Below are positions 8,028 through 16,908 of a stretch of 64,000 nucleotides of DNA, in pieces. The notes beneath the pieces are model-generated. The model saw only the letters and a list, made by a program, of their open reading frames with translations. It was not told the DNA's origin and did not search any database. The first letter of the stretch is position 1; each line of letters opens with the position of its first letter. The position numbers and the translations under genes were made by a program. The stretch spans positions 806,001 to 870,000 of the forward strand of contig NZ_CP028942.1 of the NCBI RefSeq assembly GCF_013307225.1. The letters are read 5' to 3'. The stretch comes from Polynucleobacter tropicus. GTDB taxonomy: Bacteria > Pseudomonadota > Gammaproteobacteria > Burkholderiales > Burkholderiaceae.

Positions 8028-8903
8028 CTAAGCAAGAACCGCAGTTGCCTGCATGGTGAGCCACCCTTCATGGTCTTGCGCCCAAATGGCAATCGTTTTG
8101 CCAGAAGGATCTTTTTCTAAATCAGGTTTGGCGCTGACTTTGAAGATATTGATATCAAAAGTAGGGCGAATAGCTCGGAACTCAAAGCTCTTGAGCTTAC
8201 AGCCTGAGATACTTTGGCGCACCAGATCTACAAGTAATGTCGCAATCAGAGGCCCATGCACAATCAGACCTGGATAGCCCTCTACCTCGGTGACATATTT
8301 GCGATCGTAATGAATGCGATGACCATTAAACGTGAGTGCAGAGTAGCGAAATAGCAAAACATCATCCGGAGTGATTGTCTTGCTCCATTTAGCATCAGTT
8401 GGCGCAGGTGTTGGTGCAACAGGTTTGTCGTCTGGCCCGGGAGCATCGCGATAAACAATGTCGTGCTCTTCAATAATCGCCAAACCTTTTTGATTAGAGA
8501 TTTCATGTTTAACTAAAACGAAAATCAAATCCCCTGTGCGACCAGATTTATGGGTTACAGATTCAATTTTGGAAAGACGTTTAATCTCATCACCAACAGC
8601 TAAAGGTTCTAGCCACTGCAAGCGACTACCTGCCCACATCCGGCGGGGTAGTGGAACGGGCGGTAAAAATCCACCACGTTTTGGGTGACCATCGGGACCT
8701 ATTTCTGATTGACGAGCATGTGGCAAAAAATAAAGCCAGTGCCATAGCTCAGGCAAAAAAGTGCCTTTATTTGGCTCGGGGTCTGGTCTATCTAGAGTTG
8801 CTGATAGTGCTCGCACTGGTGCAGCGGTAACGGTGTCCGTTAAGGTCTCGGTTTTGCCGAGCCACTCTTGTAGATGGGTAATGGTTTGGGGTTCGATTCG
8901 CAT
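8028..8903 (-). CDS. FAS1-type (MaoC-like) CoA hydratase, mesaconyl/itaconyl-CoA hydratase-like
   Basis: The product has 291 residues: an N-terminal FAS1-type dehydratase half (WHWLYFLPHARQSEIGPDGH, then GGFLPPVPLPRRMWAGSR at 78-94) and a C-terminal hot-dog half with FNGHRIHYD (192-200) and EGYPGLIVHGPL (208-219). These residues (His195, His198, His216) match the hydratase motif of 3-methylfumaryl-, mesaconyl- and itaconyl-CoA hydratases. It is the first gene of the hydratase-PrpD-CitE-Bug group. Hydration of itaconyl- or mesaconyl-CoA would give citramalyl-CoA, the substrate of a CitE-like lyase; that coupling is inferred from neighbours. Confidence 0.78.
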   Translation of the reverse strand: MRIEPQTITHLQEWLGKTETLTDTVTAAPVRALSATLDRPDPEPNKGTFLPELWHWLYFLPHARQSEIGPDGHPKRGGFLPPVPLPRRMWAGSRLQWLEPLAVGDEIKRLSKIESVTHKSGRTGDLIFVLVKHEISNQKGLAIIEEHDIVYRDAPGPDDKPVAPTPAPTDAKWSKTITPDDVLLFRYSALTFNGHRIHYDRKYVTEVEGYPGLIVHGPLIATLLVDLVRQSISGCKLKSFEFRAIRPTFDINIFKVSAKPDLEKDPSGKTIAIWAQDHEGWLTMQATAVLA

Positions 8904-8947
8904 AACTTCTATTATGCCAATCTTAGGGAAAATGCAATTGCGCTAGA

Positions 8948-10285
8948 TCATCCTAGCAATACGCTTGCGAGGTAGCTTAAAAGGCCGGCAAGGGCGCAAC
9001 CACCTAAGACCGTCATGACACCTTTTTGATACTTAAAGAGGGCAAGCGAGGCCGCGCCGCAAATAGCTATTGAAAGCCAAGAGATGGATCCGCCAATGCC
9101 ATGCGGAAAGAACACATGGTAGGCAAAAAATAATCCCAAATTAACAATAACTCCGACAACGGCGGCAGTGATTGCGGTCAACGGTGCGGTAAACCCTAGT
9201 TTGCCGTGAGTAGATTCCACAAGGGGTCCGCCAACCAAGATAAAAAAGAACGATGGCAAGAAAGTAAACCAAGTTGCCACAATTGCGCCTAATGCGCCAA
9301 ACCAAAATGGATTGCTATTTCCAATAAGGTGTTGAATGTGACCCGCTAGATAACCAACAAAAGCGACAACCATGATGAGTGGACCAGGAGTGGTTTCTCC
9401 TAGAGCGAGTCCATCAATCATTTGATTGGCGCTTAACCAATGGAAGTGATCCACTGCACCTTGGTAAACATATGGCAAAACCGCATATGCGCCACCAAAC
9501 GTTAAGAATGCAGCCTTGGTAAAGAACCAAGCGATATTGGGGTAAAGCGTTTTCCATCCGAATACTAAGCCGAGCATTCCGATGGGAATAAGCCAGCAGC
9601 TCAGGGCGACGACGCTATGCAACACTGTTTTTTGAATATGAAATTGCGCATGCAGTGGCGTAGGGGTATTGTCATCAATGATGGCAGTGCCGTAATGCGC
9701 AAGTTCTTTATTGCTATGACCAGACTGCTGAAAGTATTCTGGATGGCGCTTACCACCCCAGTAGCCAATGGCAGCGGCAATCAACACAATGATTGGGAAA
9801 GACAGGTTCAATACAAATATTGCTAAAAAAGAGCACAGTGCAATCCATTTCAGGGCATTGTTGTGAATTGTGCGTTTACCAATACGCACAGCGGCATGCA
9901 AGACGATGGCGGTGACCGCTGGTTTAATGCCAAAGAAAACAGCGGCTATCCATGGCAATTGGCCAAAGGCGATGTAAACCCAAGATAGGGCAATCAATAT
10001 CAAAAGGGAGGGCAGAACAAATAGACTGCCTGCCAGAATGCCACCCCAGCTGCGATGCATGAGCCAGCCAATATAGGTAACCAGTTGCTGTGCTTCCGGC
10101 CCTGGTAAGAGCATGCAGTAATTAAGTGCATGTAAAAAGCGCCGCTCAGAAATCCAGCGACGCTTTTCTACTAATTCTTGATGCAGAACTGCAATTTGTC
10201 CTGCGGGTCCCCCGAAGCTAATAAAGCCTAGCTTGGTCCAAAATTTGAGGGCTTCGCGAAGGCTAATAGTTGAGGGTGAACTCAA
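8948..10285 (-). CDS. chrA: ChrA family chromate transporter
   Basis: This 445-residue inner-membrane protein has the duplicated CHR-domain layout. The first half contains the hallmark [18 protein letters not shown] and [14 protein letters not shown], and the second half repeats the pattern ([20 protein letters not shown], then [20 protein letters not shown]). ChrA proteins export chromate, probably by an antiport mechanism, and some members have other anion substrates. Its start overlaps the fabI stop by ATGA, so it is translated with fabI; no chrB regulator is nearby. The lack of a metal-resistance context leaves the physiological substrate open. Confidence 0.9.
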   Translation of the reverse strand: MSSPSTISLREALKFWTKLGFISFGGPAGQIAVLHQELVEKRRWISERRFLHALNYCMLLPGPEAQQLVTYIGWLMHRSWGGILAGSLFVLPSLLILIALSWVYIAFGQLPWIAAVFFGIKPAVTAIVLHAAVRIGKRTIHNNALKWIALCSFLAIFVLNLSFPIIVLIAAAIGYWGGKRHPEYFQQSGHSNKELAHYGTAIIDDNTPTPLHAQFHIQKTVLHSVVALSCWLIPIGMLGLVFGWKTLYPNIAWFFTKAAFLTFGGAYAVLPYVYQGAVDHFHWLSANQMIDGLALGETTPGPLIMVVAFVGYLAGHIQHLIGNSNPFWFGALGAIVATWFTFLPSFFFILVGGPLVESTHGKLGFTAPLTAITAAVVGVIVNLGLFFAYHVFFPHGIGGSISWLSIAICGAASLALFKYQKGVMTVLGGCALAGLLSYLASVLLG

Positions 10286-11067
10286 GCCTCTTCCATTCCG
10301 CCAATCACTTGGCTAAAGCCGTTATCAACGTAAATGATTTCAGCAGTGATGCCGTTTGCTAAATCAGATAACAAGAAGGCAGCAGTATTGCCCACGTCGT
10401 CAATTGTGACATTGCGACGTAGTGGCGCGGTTTGTTCAACCGCTTCCAAAATCTTGCCAAAGCCTTTAATACCAGAGGCTGCCAAGGTCTTGATAGGGCC
10501 GGCAGAGATGCCATTAGCGCGAATCCCTTTAGGGCCAACAGATCCAGCGAGGTAGCGCACGGATGCTTCAAGTGAGGCTTTGGCTAAACCCATGGTGTTG
10601 TAGTTCGGAACATTCTTCATTGAACCAAGATAGGTCAATGTAAGCAATGAAGACTTATCGCGCAACATTGGCAATGCTTCTTTTGCCATTGCTGGAAAGC
10701 TGTATGCGGAAATATCATGAGCGATCTTGAATCCCTCGCGTGAGAGGCCATCCAAAAAATCACCGGCAATCGCTTCGCGTGGTGCAAAACCAATTGCATG
10801 TACAAAACCATCAAACTGGGGCCAGGATTTTGCTAAATCCCTAAAGAGCGCAGAGATTTGCTCATCGCTACCAACGTCACAGTCAAAAATCAGCTCAGAA
10901 TTAAATTCTTTCGCAAAATCCACGATACGGTCTTTAAAGCGCTCGCCAACATAGGTAAAGGCAAGCTCGGCACCTTCACGGTGGCAGGCTTTGGCGATGC
11001 CATAGGCAATCGAGCGGTTAGAGAGGAGGCCGGTAATGAGGATTTTTTTGCCAGCGAGAAAGCCCAT
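10282..11067 (-). CDS. fabI: Enoyl-[acyl-carrier-protein] reductase (NADH), FabI
   Basis: The 261-residue short-chain dehydrogenase/reductase matches FabI throughout: the N-terminal [18 protein letters not shown] nucleotide-binding loop, Tyr146 (LTLTYLGS), Tyr156 and Lys163 ([10 protein letters not shown]), which fall at the E. coli residue numbers. It reduces enoyl-ACP in the last step of each fatty acid elongation cycle, in the cytoplasm. A strong AAGGA lies about seven bases before the ATG. It is the first gene of a two-gene unit with chrA (ATGA overlap) and is divergent from yejA. As a FabI-type reductase it belongs to the family inhibited by triclosan. Confidence 0.96.
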   Translation of the reverse strand: MGFLAGKKILITGLLSNRSIAYGIAKACHREGAELAFTYVGERFKDRIVDFAKEFNSELIFDCDVGSDEQISALFRDLAKSWPQFDGFVHAIGFAPREAIAGDFLDGLSREGFKIAHDISAYSFPAMAKEALPMLRDKSSLLTLTYLGSMKNVPNYNTMGLAKASLEASVRYLAGSVGPKGIRANGISAGPIKTLAASGIKGFGKILEAVEQTAPLRRNVTIDDVGNTAAFLLSDLANGITAEIIYVDNGFSQVIGGMEEA

Positions 11068-11077
11068 GTTGTGTCCT

Positions 11078-11107
11078 TTGCTTCAAATATGATTTGCTAT
11101 CTACAAT
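11078..11107 (+). promoter_or_regulatory. Predicted yejA promoter close to the start codon
   Basis: TTGCTT (11078-11083) and TACAAT (11102-11107) are separated by 18 bases. Only 10 bases separate the -10 box from the ATG at 11118 and there is no Shine-Dalgarno sequence, so the yejA mRNA probably has a 5' leader of only a few bases. Confidence 0.45.
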
Positions 11108-11117
11108 TGTTGCATAT

Positions 11118-13004
11118 ATGCGAGCCCAAACCCTTTTTGCCTCCTCTGCCTTATTCCGCAAAATTACCCAATTCTTGCTCTTGGTCGCCCTAACTGCGGC
11201 GTTGAGCGGTCTGGCATTGGCGGCTCAGGGCATTGCCCAGTACGGCAAACCAAAGTATCCAGAGGGCTTTACCCATTTTGACTATGTCAATCCGAATGCC
11301 CCCAAGGGAGGCACTCTTGTTTTGCCCAATCCGGGGCAACGAACCAGTTTTGATAAGTTCAACCCATTCACATTGCGTGGCGTTACCGCCCCAGGAATTG
11401 AGTTGATGTTTGAATCTTTGGCTGAGGGTAGCGCTGATGAAACATCAAGCGTCTATGGATTGCTTGCAGATGACATTGAGGTAGCAAGGGATCGCAAGTC
11501 AGTTACGTTTCATATTCGCCCAGAAGCAAAATTTTCAGATGGTAGTCCCGTATTAGCAGCGGATGTGAAATACAGTTTTGATGTGCTCATGAGTGGTAAA
11601 GCACATCCGCGTTATAAAACCACTTTTGCCGACATCACATCCGCAGTAGTTCTCTCTGATCGCTTGGTGCGTTTTGAATTTAAGAATAACAATTCAGAAT
11701 TGCCGATTTTGGCGGGAACACTTCCCATTTTCTCGCGTAACTGGGGCAAGAAGCCTGATGGCAGCATGATTCCATTTGAGAAACTTGCTTTTGAGGCTCC
11801 GATTGGAAGCGGCCCTTACTTAATAGAGTCGTTCAAGGCTGGCAAATCGATTGTCTATAAAAAGAACCCACAGTATTGGGCTGATCAACTTGCTAAGCCG
11901 CTCAATATTCGGGTTGGCTTTTACAACTTCGATCGTGTGCTCTACAAACTCTATAGTGATGATGCTGTTCGCCTTGAGGCATTTAAGGCAGGGGAGTTCG
12001 ATGCCATCGTAGAGTATCGCGCCAAAATTTGGGCCAAAGGATATGTTGGTTCAAAGTTTGCTAACGGCACGCTGACGAAGAAAGCATTCATCAATCACAA
12101 TGGTGCAGGCATGCAAGGTTTTGCAATGAATATTCGCAAACCTATTTTTCAGGATCCGCGCGTTCGCCAAGCTTTAGGATTGGCATTAGATTTTGAGTGG
12201 CTTAATCGCCAGATCTTTTTTGACCAATACGGTCGCATTAATAGTTACTTCACGAATAGTGATTTGAGTGCGAACTTTGATGGTCCAAGCAAGCCGACTG
12301 ATGGGGAGTTGAAGTTGCTCAAGTCCCTCAAGACCCAATATCCCCAGTGGGTGCCTGATGCGGTGTTTGGGCCGATGCCGCCGGCCCCATCAACTGCGCC
12401 GCCAGGCAGCTTGAGGCAAAACCTACGCAAAGCGCGAGAGTTATTAATGCATGCGGGTTGGCAATATCGCGGTGGCGCTTTGCGCAATGAAAAGGGTGAG
12501 CCGTTTCGATTTGAGATTGTGGAGGATGGCGGATTCTTCCTCAGAGTGATTTCGGCATACATTCGCAATCTTGAAAAGCTCGGAATTCAGGTGGATGTGC
12601 GCACTAGTGACTTTGCACTTCATCAAAAACGCATGAATGAATTTGATTTTGATATGACGACTGTGCGTTTCCAGGATTCACAAAATCCTGGAAGTGAGTT
12701 GTGGGATCGCTTTGGTAGTCAGGCTGCAAAAGAAAAAGGTTCGGATAACGTGATCGGAATTCAATCGCCGGTTGTCGATGCGCTAGTTTCGGAAATTACG
12801 AGAGCCCAAAATCGAGATCAATTAAGAACGGCTGCTCGCGCACTCGATCGGGTCTTGTGGAATAGCTATTACGTAGTGCCGCAGTGGTACAACCCCACCC
12901 ATCGTGTCGCCTTCCGCAAGGAAATGCGTTATCCAGAGCCGCCACTGTATTACCAAGCCGAGCCCTGGATTATGCAAAATTGGTGGAAAGAGGAGAGTAA
13001 ATAA
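11118..13004 (+). CDS. yejA: Oligopeptide ABC transporter substrate-binding protein, YejA-like
   Basis: The 628-residue solute-binding protein family 5 member has a signal peptide (MRAQTLF through LALAAQG, about 1-35) and the YejA-type opening QYGKPKYPEGFTHFDYVNPN, then APKGGTL. Family 5 receptors bind peptides in the periplasm; YejABEF in enterobacteria imports oligopeptides and microcin C-type compounds. ATG 11118 is preferred over TTG 11094 because it begins the signal peptide. The stop overlaps the yejB start (TAATG), and yejBEF follow in order, so this is a complete importer operon. Transcription is divergent from fabI across a 50-base gap. Confidence 0.92.
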   Translation: MRAQTLFASSALFRKITQFLLLVALTAALSGLALAAQGIAQYGKPKYPEGFTHFDYVNPNAPKGGTLVLPNPGQRTSFDKFNPFTLRGVTAPGIELMFESLAEGSADETSSVYGLLADDIEVARDRKSVTFHIRPEAKFSDGSPVLAADVKYSFDVLMSGKAHPRYKTTFADITSAVVLSDRLVRFEFKNNNSELPILAGTLPIFSRNWGKKPDGSMIPFEKLAFEAPIGSGPYLIESFKAGKSIVYKKNPQYWADQLAKPLNIRVGFYNFDRVLYKLYSDDAVRLEAFKAGEFDAIVEYRAKIWAKGYVGSKFANGTLTKKAFINHNGAGMQGFAMNIRKPIFQDPRVRQALGLALDFEWLNRQIFFDQYGRINSYFTNSDLSANFDGPSKPTDGELKLLKSLKTQYPQWVPDAVFGPMPPAPSTAPPGSLRQNLRKARELLMHAGWQYRGGALRNEKGEPFRFEIVEDGGFFLRVISAYIRNLEKLGIQVDVRTSDFALHQKRMNEFDFDMTTVRFQDSQNPGSELWDRFGSQAAKEKGSDNVIGIQSPVVDALVSEITRAQNRDQLRTAARALDRVLWNSYYVVPQWYNPTHRVAFRKEMRYPEPPLYYQAEPWIMQNWWKEESK

Positions 13005-14086
13005 TGCAAGCTCAAATGCGCGTTTATATCCTCAAGCGTTTGTTATTAATGATCCCGACTCTCTTGGGTGTCTTAACGCTTACATTCGCCGTGGTGCAAT
13101 TTGTTCCAGGTGGTCCAGTTGAACAAATGGTGCTTGAGCTCAAAGGCAAAGGTGGCGCTGCAACCGGTGGCAGCGAATCTTCTGGCGCAGGCGCAAGTGC
13201 AAACTATCGAGGGCGCCAAGGTATTGATGCGCAGCGCTTGGAAGAAGTCAAAGCACTTTATGGTTTTGATAAGCCGCCAGTTGAACGCTACTTCATGATG
13301 CTAGGCCGATTTGCTCGATTTGACTTGGGTGATAGCTATTACCAGCACGAAAGTGTTTGGCGTTTAGTGGTATCCAAGCTTCCAGTCTCCATCAGTATTG
13401 GCTTATGGACATTCTTCATTACTTATTTAGTTTCTATTCCCCTCGGAATTGCCAAAGCAGTACGTGATGGATCTCGATTTGATGCCGTTACAAGCACAAT
13501 GATCTTAGTAGGTTACGCCATTCCAGGATTTGTATTGGGAGTTTTGTTACTCGTGATATTTGGCGGTGGTAGCTTTCTGCAAATATTCCCCTTGCGGGGT
13601 CTCACCTCGGATGACTGGAGTGAGTTGAGTCTGATTGGCAGGGTCATGGATTATCTGTGGCATCTTGTCTTGCCAATTACAGCATCGGTATTGGGTAGCT
13701 TTGCAGTAGTGACGATGTTGACTAAGAACTCATTCTTGGAGGAGATTCGTAAACAGTATGTGTTGACTGCGAGGGCCAAAGGCCTGACTGAGAGGCAGGT
13801 ACTCTGGAAGCATGTTTTCCGCAATGCGATGTTGCCGCTTGTAACGGGCTTTCCTGCTGCATTTATTGGCGCATTCTTTACTGGGTCACTGCTGATTGAA
13901 ACCCTGTTTTCTTTAGACGGACTTGGCTTGCTTTCTTATGAGTCGGTCATGCGCCGCGATTACCCGGTGGTATTTGGAACCCTTTATTTATTTACATTAA
14001 TTGGTTTATTTACTAAGCTGATTTCTGATCTTTGCTATGTATATGTTGACCCTCGTATCCAGTTTGGTTCAGGAGGGGGGTCATGA
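13004..14086 (+). CDS. yejB: Oligopeptide ABC transporter permease, YejB-like
   Basis: The 360-residue permease has an N-terminal membrane helix (RVYILKRLLLMIPTLLGVLT), a periplasmic loop with a low-complexity G/S/A stretch (about 45-70), and the BPD_transp_1 domain ending in the EAA motif (YVLTARAKGLTERQVLWKHV, about 254-273) that contacts the ATPase. The ATG at 13004 has GAGGAG about eight bases upstream and overlaps the yejA stop by one base. It forms the membrane channel with YejE, whose gene overlaps its stop. Length and layout are normal for the family. Confidence 0.93.
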   Translation: MQAQMRVYILKRLLLMIPTLLGVLTLTFAVVQFVPGGPVEQMVLELKGKGGAATGGSESSGAGASANYRGRQGIDAQRLEEVKALYGFDKPPVERYFMMLGRFARFDLGDSYYQHESVWRLVVSKLPVSISIGLWTFFITYLVSIPLGIAKAVRDGSRFDAVTSTMILVGYAIPGFVLGVLLLVIFGGGSFLQIFPLRGLTSDDWSELSLIGRVMDYLWHLVLPITASVLGSFAVVTMLTKNSFLEEIRKQYVLTARAKGLTERQVLWKHVFRNAMLPLVTGFPAAFIGAFFTGSLLIETLFSLDGLGLLSYESVMRRDYPVVFGTLYLFTLIGLFTKLISDLCYVYVDPRIQFGSGGGS

Positions 14087-15108
14087 GTCGTTGGCAGCGT
14101 TTTAAGACGAATCGTCGTGGCTATATCAGCCTGTGGATTTTCCTTGGCCTCTTTGGTTTATCCCTTTGCGCCGAGTTGATTGCAAACGATAAGCCTCTAG
14201 TGGTTCGTTATGATGGACATTTTTATTTTCCGATTGTGAAGAGTCAGCCCGAAACGGTTTTTGGCGGTGACTTTGCAACTCCAACAGACTTTTTAGATCC
14301 TGATATTCGTCACAACATTACGAGTGGCGGAAATTGGGCGATCTATCCGCCGATTAAATATAGCTATGAGACGCTCAATTACTTTGCGCCATCACCAAAC
14401 CCAGCTCCACCATCTTGGCAGAACTGGCTGGGGACTGATGATCGGGGGCGCGACGTTCTATCTCGCCTGATTTATGGTTTTCGCTTATCTATTCTCTTTG
14501 GTTTGGCATTGACGATCGTAGGTGTAACGGTTGGCGTCATCACAGGGTCGCTAATGGGATTTTTTGGTGGCAAGTTTGATCTGATTTCTCAGCGATTGAT
14601 TGAGATTTGGGCGGCAATGCCAGAGTTATATTTGCTCATTATTTTTGCTTCGATCTTTCATCCAAGCGTCTTATTGTTGATTCTTCTCTTGGCAGCATTT
14701 GGATGGATGGGTTTATCGGACTATGTGCGAGCTGAGTTCTTCCGTAACCGCGCCTTAGAGTATGTTCGAGCCGCTAGAGCGCTGGGATTAACAAACGTGC
14801 AAATCATGTGGCGCCACATCCTTCCTAATAGTTTGACCCCTGTCATTACCTTCTTACCTTTCCGCATGAGTGCTGCAATTTTGTCTCTCACTAGCTTGGA
14901 TTTTCTTGGTCTAGGAGTTCCTCCAGGTACGCCTAGCTTGGGTGAGTTGCTTTCGCAGGGTAAGGGGAATTTAGACGCTTGGTGGATTTCTTTATCTACC
15001 TTTGTAGTTTTAGTCAGCACTTTATTGCTGCTGACCTTTATGGGTGAAGCACTACGTGACGCTTATGACTCGCGTAAAGCTGGGTTGATGAGCGGAGGAC
15101 GTTCATGA
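14083..15108 (+). CDS. yejE: Oligopeptide ABC transporter permease, YejE-like
   Basis: This 341-residue second permease starts with a short cytoplasmic basic tail and one helix, followed by a long periplasmic region with the YejE-typical IYPPIKYSYETLNYF segment (about 88-102), the WLGTDDRGRDVLSRL motif of DppC/OppC-type permeases (113-127), and a C-terminal EAA loop (YVRAARALGLTNVQIMWRHI). It pairs with YejB in the inner membrane. It overlaps yejB upstream by ATGA and yejF downstream by ATGA, so all four subunits are translationally coupled. Confidence 0.93.
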   Translation: MSRWQRFKTNRRGYISLWIFLGLFGLSLCAELIANDKPLVVRYDGHFYFPIVKSQPETVFGGDFATPTDFLDPDIRHNITSGGNWAIYPPIKYSYETLNYFAPSPNPAPPSWQNWLGTDDRGRDVLSRLIYGFRLSILFGLALTIVGVTVGVITGSLMGFFGGKFDLISQRLIEIWAAMPELYLLIIFASIFHPSVLLLILLLAAFGWMGLSDYVRAEFFRNRALEYVRAARALGLTNVQIMWRHILPNSLTPVITFLPFRMSAAILSLTSLDFLGLGVPPGTPSLGELLSQGKGNLDAWWISLSTFVVLVSTLLLLTFMGEALRDAYDSRKAGLMSGGRS

Positions 15109-16751
15109 GCCTCTTGTGCTATGAAAATCTTTCTATTTCCTTTGGTGTAGGTCGAAGAGAAAAGTTTGCGGTCAATCAACTTGATCTCGATATCGGTGTT
15201 GGCGAACGACTAGCCTTGGTGGGTGAGTCTGGCTCTGGAAAAACACTCACCGCATTAGCGCCTCTTAGATTAGAACCTGAGGGTGCCAAAGTAAGTGGCA
15301 AGATTCTGTGGAAAAAAAGTGACGTGAATGATGGGCAGGGTGAGGTTGATCTCCTCTCAATGTCGATTGAAGATATTCGGGAGATTCGTGGGCGCGAGAT
15401 TGCCATGATCTTTCAGGAGCCAATGACAGCTCTCAACCCGCTGTTTACTATTGGCAATCAAATCATCGAGGCTGTGCAGATCTATCAGCCCTTGATATCC
15501 AAAGCGGATGCCATTGATGCTGCGATTGATTTACTTAAGAAGACCGGCATTCCAGAGCCTGAGCGCCGTTTTCATTCCTATCCGCATCAATTATCTGGTG
15601 GTCAGCGGCAACGCGCTATGATTGCGATGGCATTGGCATGCAAGCCAAGATTGCTGATTGCAGATGAACCAACGACCGCGCTAGATGTCAGTTTGCGGAT
15701 GCAAATTCTGGATCTCTTAAAAGAATTACAACAAGAATCCAAAGAGCATGGCGGCATGAGTATTTTGTTAATTACTCATGACCTCAACTTAGTGAAGCAT
15801 TTTGCACAACGGGTTGCCGTTCTCAATCAAGGAAACTTAATTGAAGTTGGCGCCACCAAGCAGGTATTCGAGCATCCGGTCGATCCTTATACTCGCGCCT
15901 TGGTAAATAGCGAGCCCGTTCGCAATCTCGCGCCTGTGATGCCCTTAGCCCCAGTTTTATTAAAGACTGAAGAGTTATCAGTTGCTTATCCGAGTTCTGA
16001 AACGGTTGGCTGGTTTAAAAGGGCGTCTCCACACAAGGTGTTAAAGAAAGTTAGTTTTGGATTAAAGCAGGGTCAAACCATTGGCGTTATTGGTGAGTCA
16101 GGCTCTGGCAAAACGACACTAGGTATGGCTGTGCTGGGTTTACTGGGTGACTCTGCTGCTCAGGTCTCTGGAAACGTGGATGTGCTTGGTAAGCATTGGC
16201 AGCTATTAAAGCCAGTTGAGCGCAGAGCAATGCGCTCTAGCTTGCAAGTGATCTTTCAGGATCCATTTGGTTCGCTTTCTCCGCGCATGAGTGTGCTGCA
16301 AATCATTGCGGAGGGTTTGGATGTGCATCACCCAAACCTATCTCCCGCAGAGAGAGAGTCTCGCGTAGTAGACATGCTCAAGGAAGTTGGGCTTGATCGC
16401 TCAGCATTGCATCGCTATCCGCATGAGTTTTCTGGTGGGCAACGTCAGAGAATTGCGATTGCACGCGCGCTCATTTTGCGCCCTCAGATTTTGGTCTTGG
16501 ATGAGCCCACATCAGCATTAGATGTCTCTATTCAAAAACAGGTACTCGCTTTACTTTCCGAACTGCAAAAGAAATACAACTTGGCATATCTCATGATTAG
16601 CCATGACCTGGCGGTGATTCGGGCCATGTCTCATGAGGTAATGGTTCTTAAAGAGGGTAGAGTTGTTGAATTCGGGGATACCGAAACCATGATTAAGAGT
16701 CCGCGACAGGTCTATACCAAAGAGCTCTTTGCGGCAGCTGAGCTGACCTAG
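15105..16751 (+). CDS. yejF: Oligopeptide ABC transporter ATP-binding protein with two ATPase domains, YejF-like
   Basis: The 548-residue protein is a tandem ABC ATPase. Domain 1 has Walker A GESGSGKTL (about 38-46), signature LSGGQRQR and Walker B LLIADEPT. Domain 2 has GESGSGKTT (about 329-337), FSGGQRQR and ILVLDEPT. Both domains look catalytically complete. Fused DppD/DppF-type ATPases are the rule in Yej systems, and the length is normal. It powers the YejBE channel from the cytoplasmic face. It is the last gene of the operon; I see no strong terminator in the 157 bases that follow. Confidence 0.94.
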   Translation: MSLLCYENLSISFGVGRREKFAVNQLDLDIGVGERLALVGESGSGKTLTALAPLRLEPEGAKVSGKILWKKSDVNDGQGEVDLLSMSIEDIREIRGREIAMIFQEPMTALNPLFTIGNQIIEAVQIYQPLISKADAIDAAIDLLKKTGIPEPERRFHSYPHQLSGGQRQRAMIAMALACKPRLLIADEPTTALDVSLRMQILDLLKELQQESKEHGGMSILLITHDLNLVKHFAQRVAVLNQGNLIEVGATKQVFEHPVDPYTRALVNSEPVRNLAPVMPLAPVLLKTEELSVAYPSSETVGWFKRASPHKVLKKVSFGLKQGQTIGVIGESGSGKTTLGMAVLGLLGDSAAQVSGNVDVLGKHWQLLKPVERRAMRSSLQVIFQDPFGSLSPRMSVLQIIAEGLDVHHPNLSPAERESRVVDMLKEVGLDRSALHRYPHEFSGGQRQRIAIARALILRPQILVLDEPTSALDVSIQKQVLALLSELQKKYNLAYLMISHDLAVIRAMSHEVMVLKEGRVVEFGDTETMIKSPRQVYTKELFAAAELT

Positions 16752-16858
16752 GTAGTTTTCATCCTGGTTGAGGCAGGTAATGCATGGGCGGTTTTGGTGC
16801 AAATTTCCCCCAAGAATGATCCTTAAATACAAAAAATCTAATAAAAACAAGAAATTAA

Positions 16859-16870
16859 GAGGTATACCTC
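16859..16870. promoter_or_regulatory. Perfect 12-base palindrome upstream of the NlpC/P60-like gene
   Basis: GAGGTATACCTC is self-complementary and sits four bases upstream of the predicted -35 box of the following gene, where an operator would lie. The binding protein is unknown, and chance occurrence cannot be ruled out. Confidence 0.35.
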
Positions 16871-16873
16871 AAC

Positions 16874-16902
16874 TTGGTTAATTGATGGATCTTTGTTAAA
16901 CT
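16874..16902 (+). promoter_or_regulatory. Predicted promoter placing the transcript start at the NlpC/P60-like ATG
   Basis: TTGGTT (16874-16879) and TAAACT (16897-16902) are spaced by 17 bases. The expected start point falls on or next to the ATG at 16909, and no Shine-Dalgarno sequence precedes it, suggesting a leaderless mRNA. Confidence 0.4.
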
Positions 16903-16908
16903 GACCTG

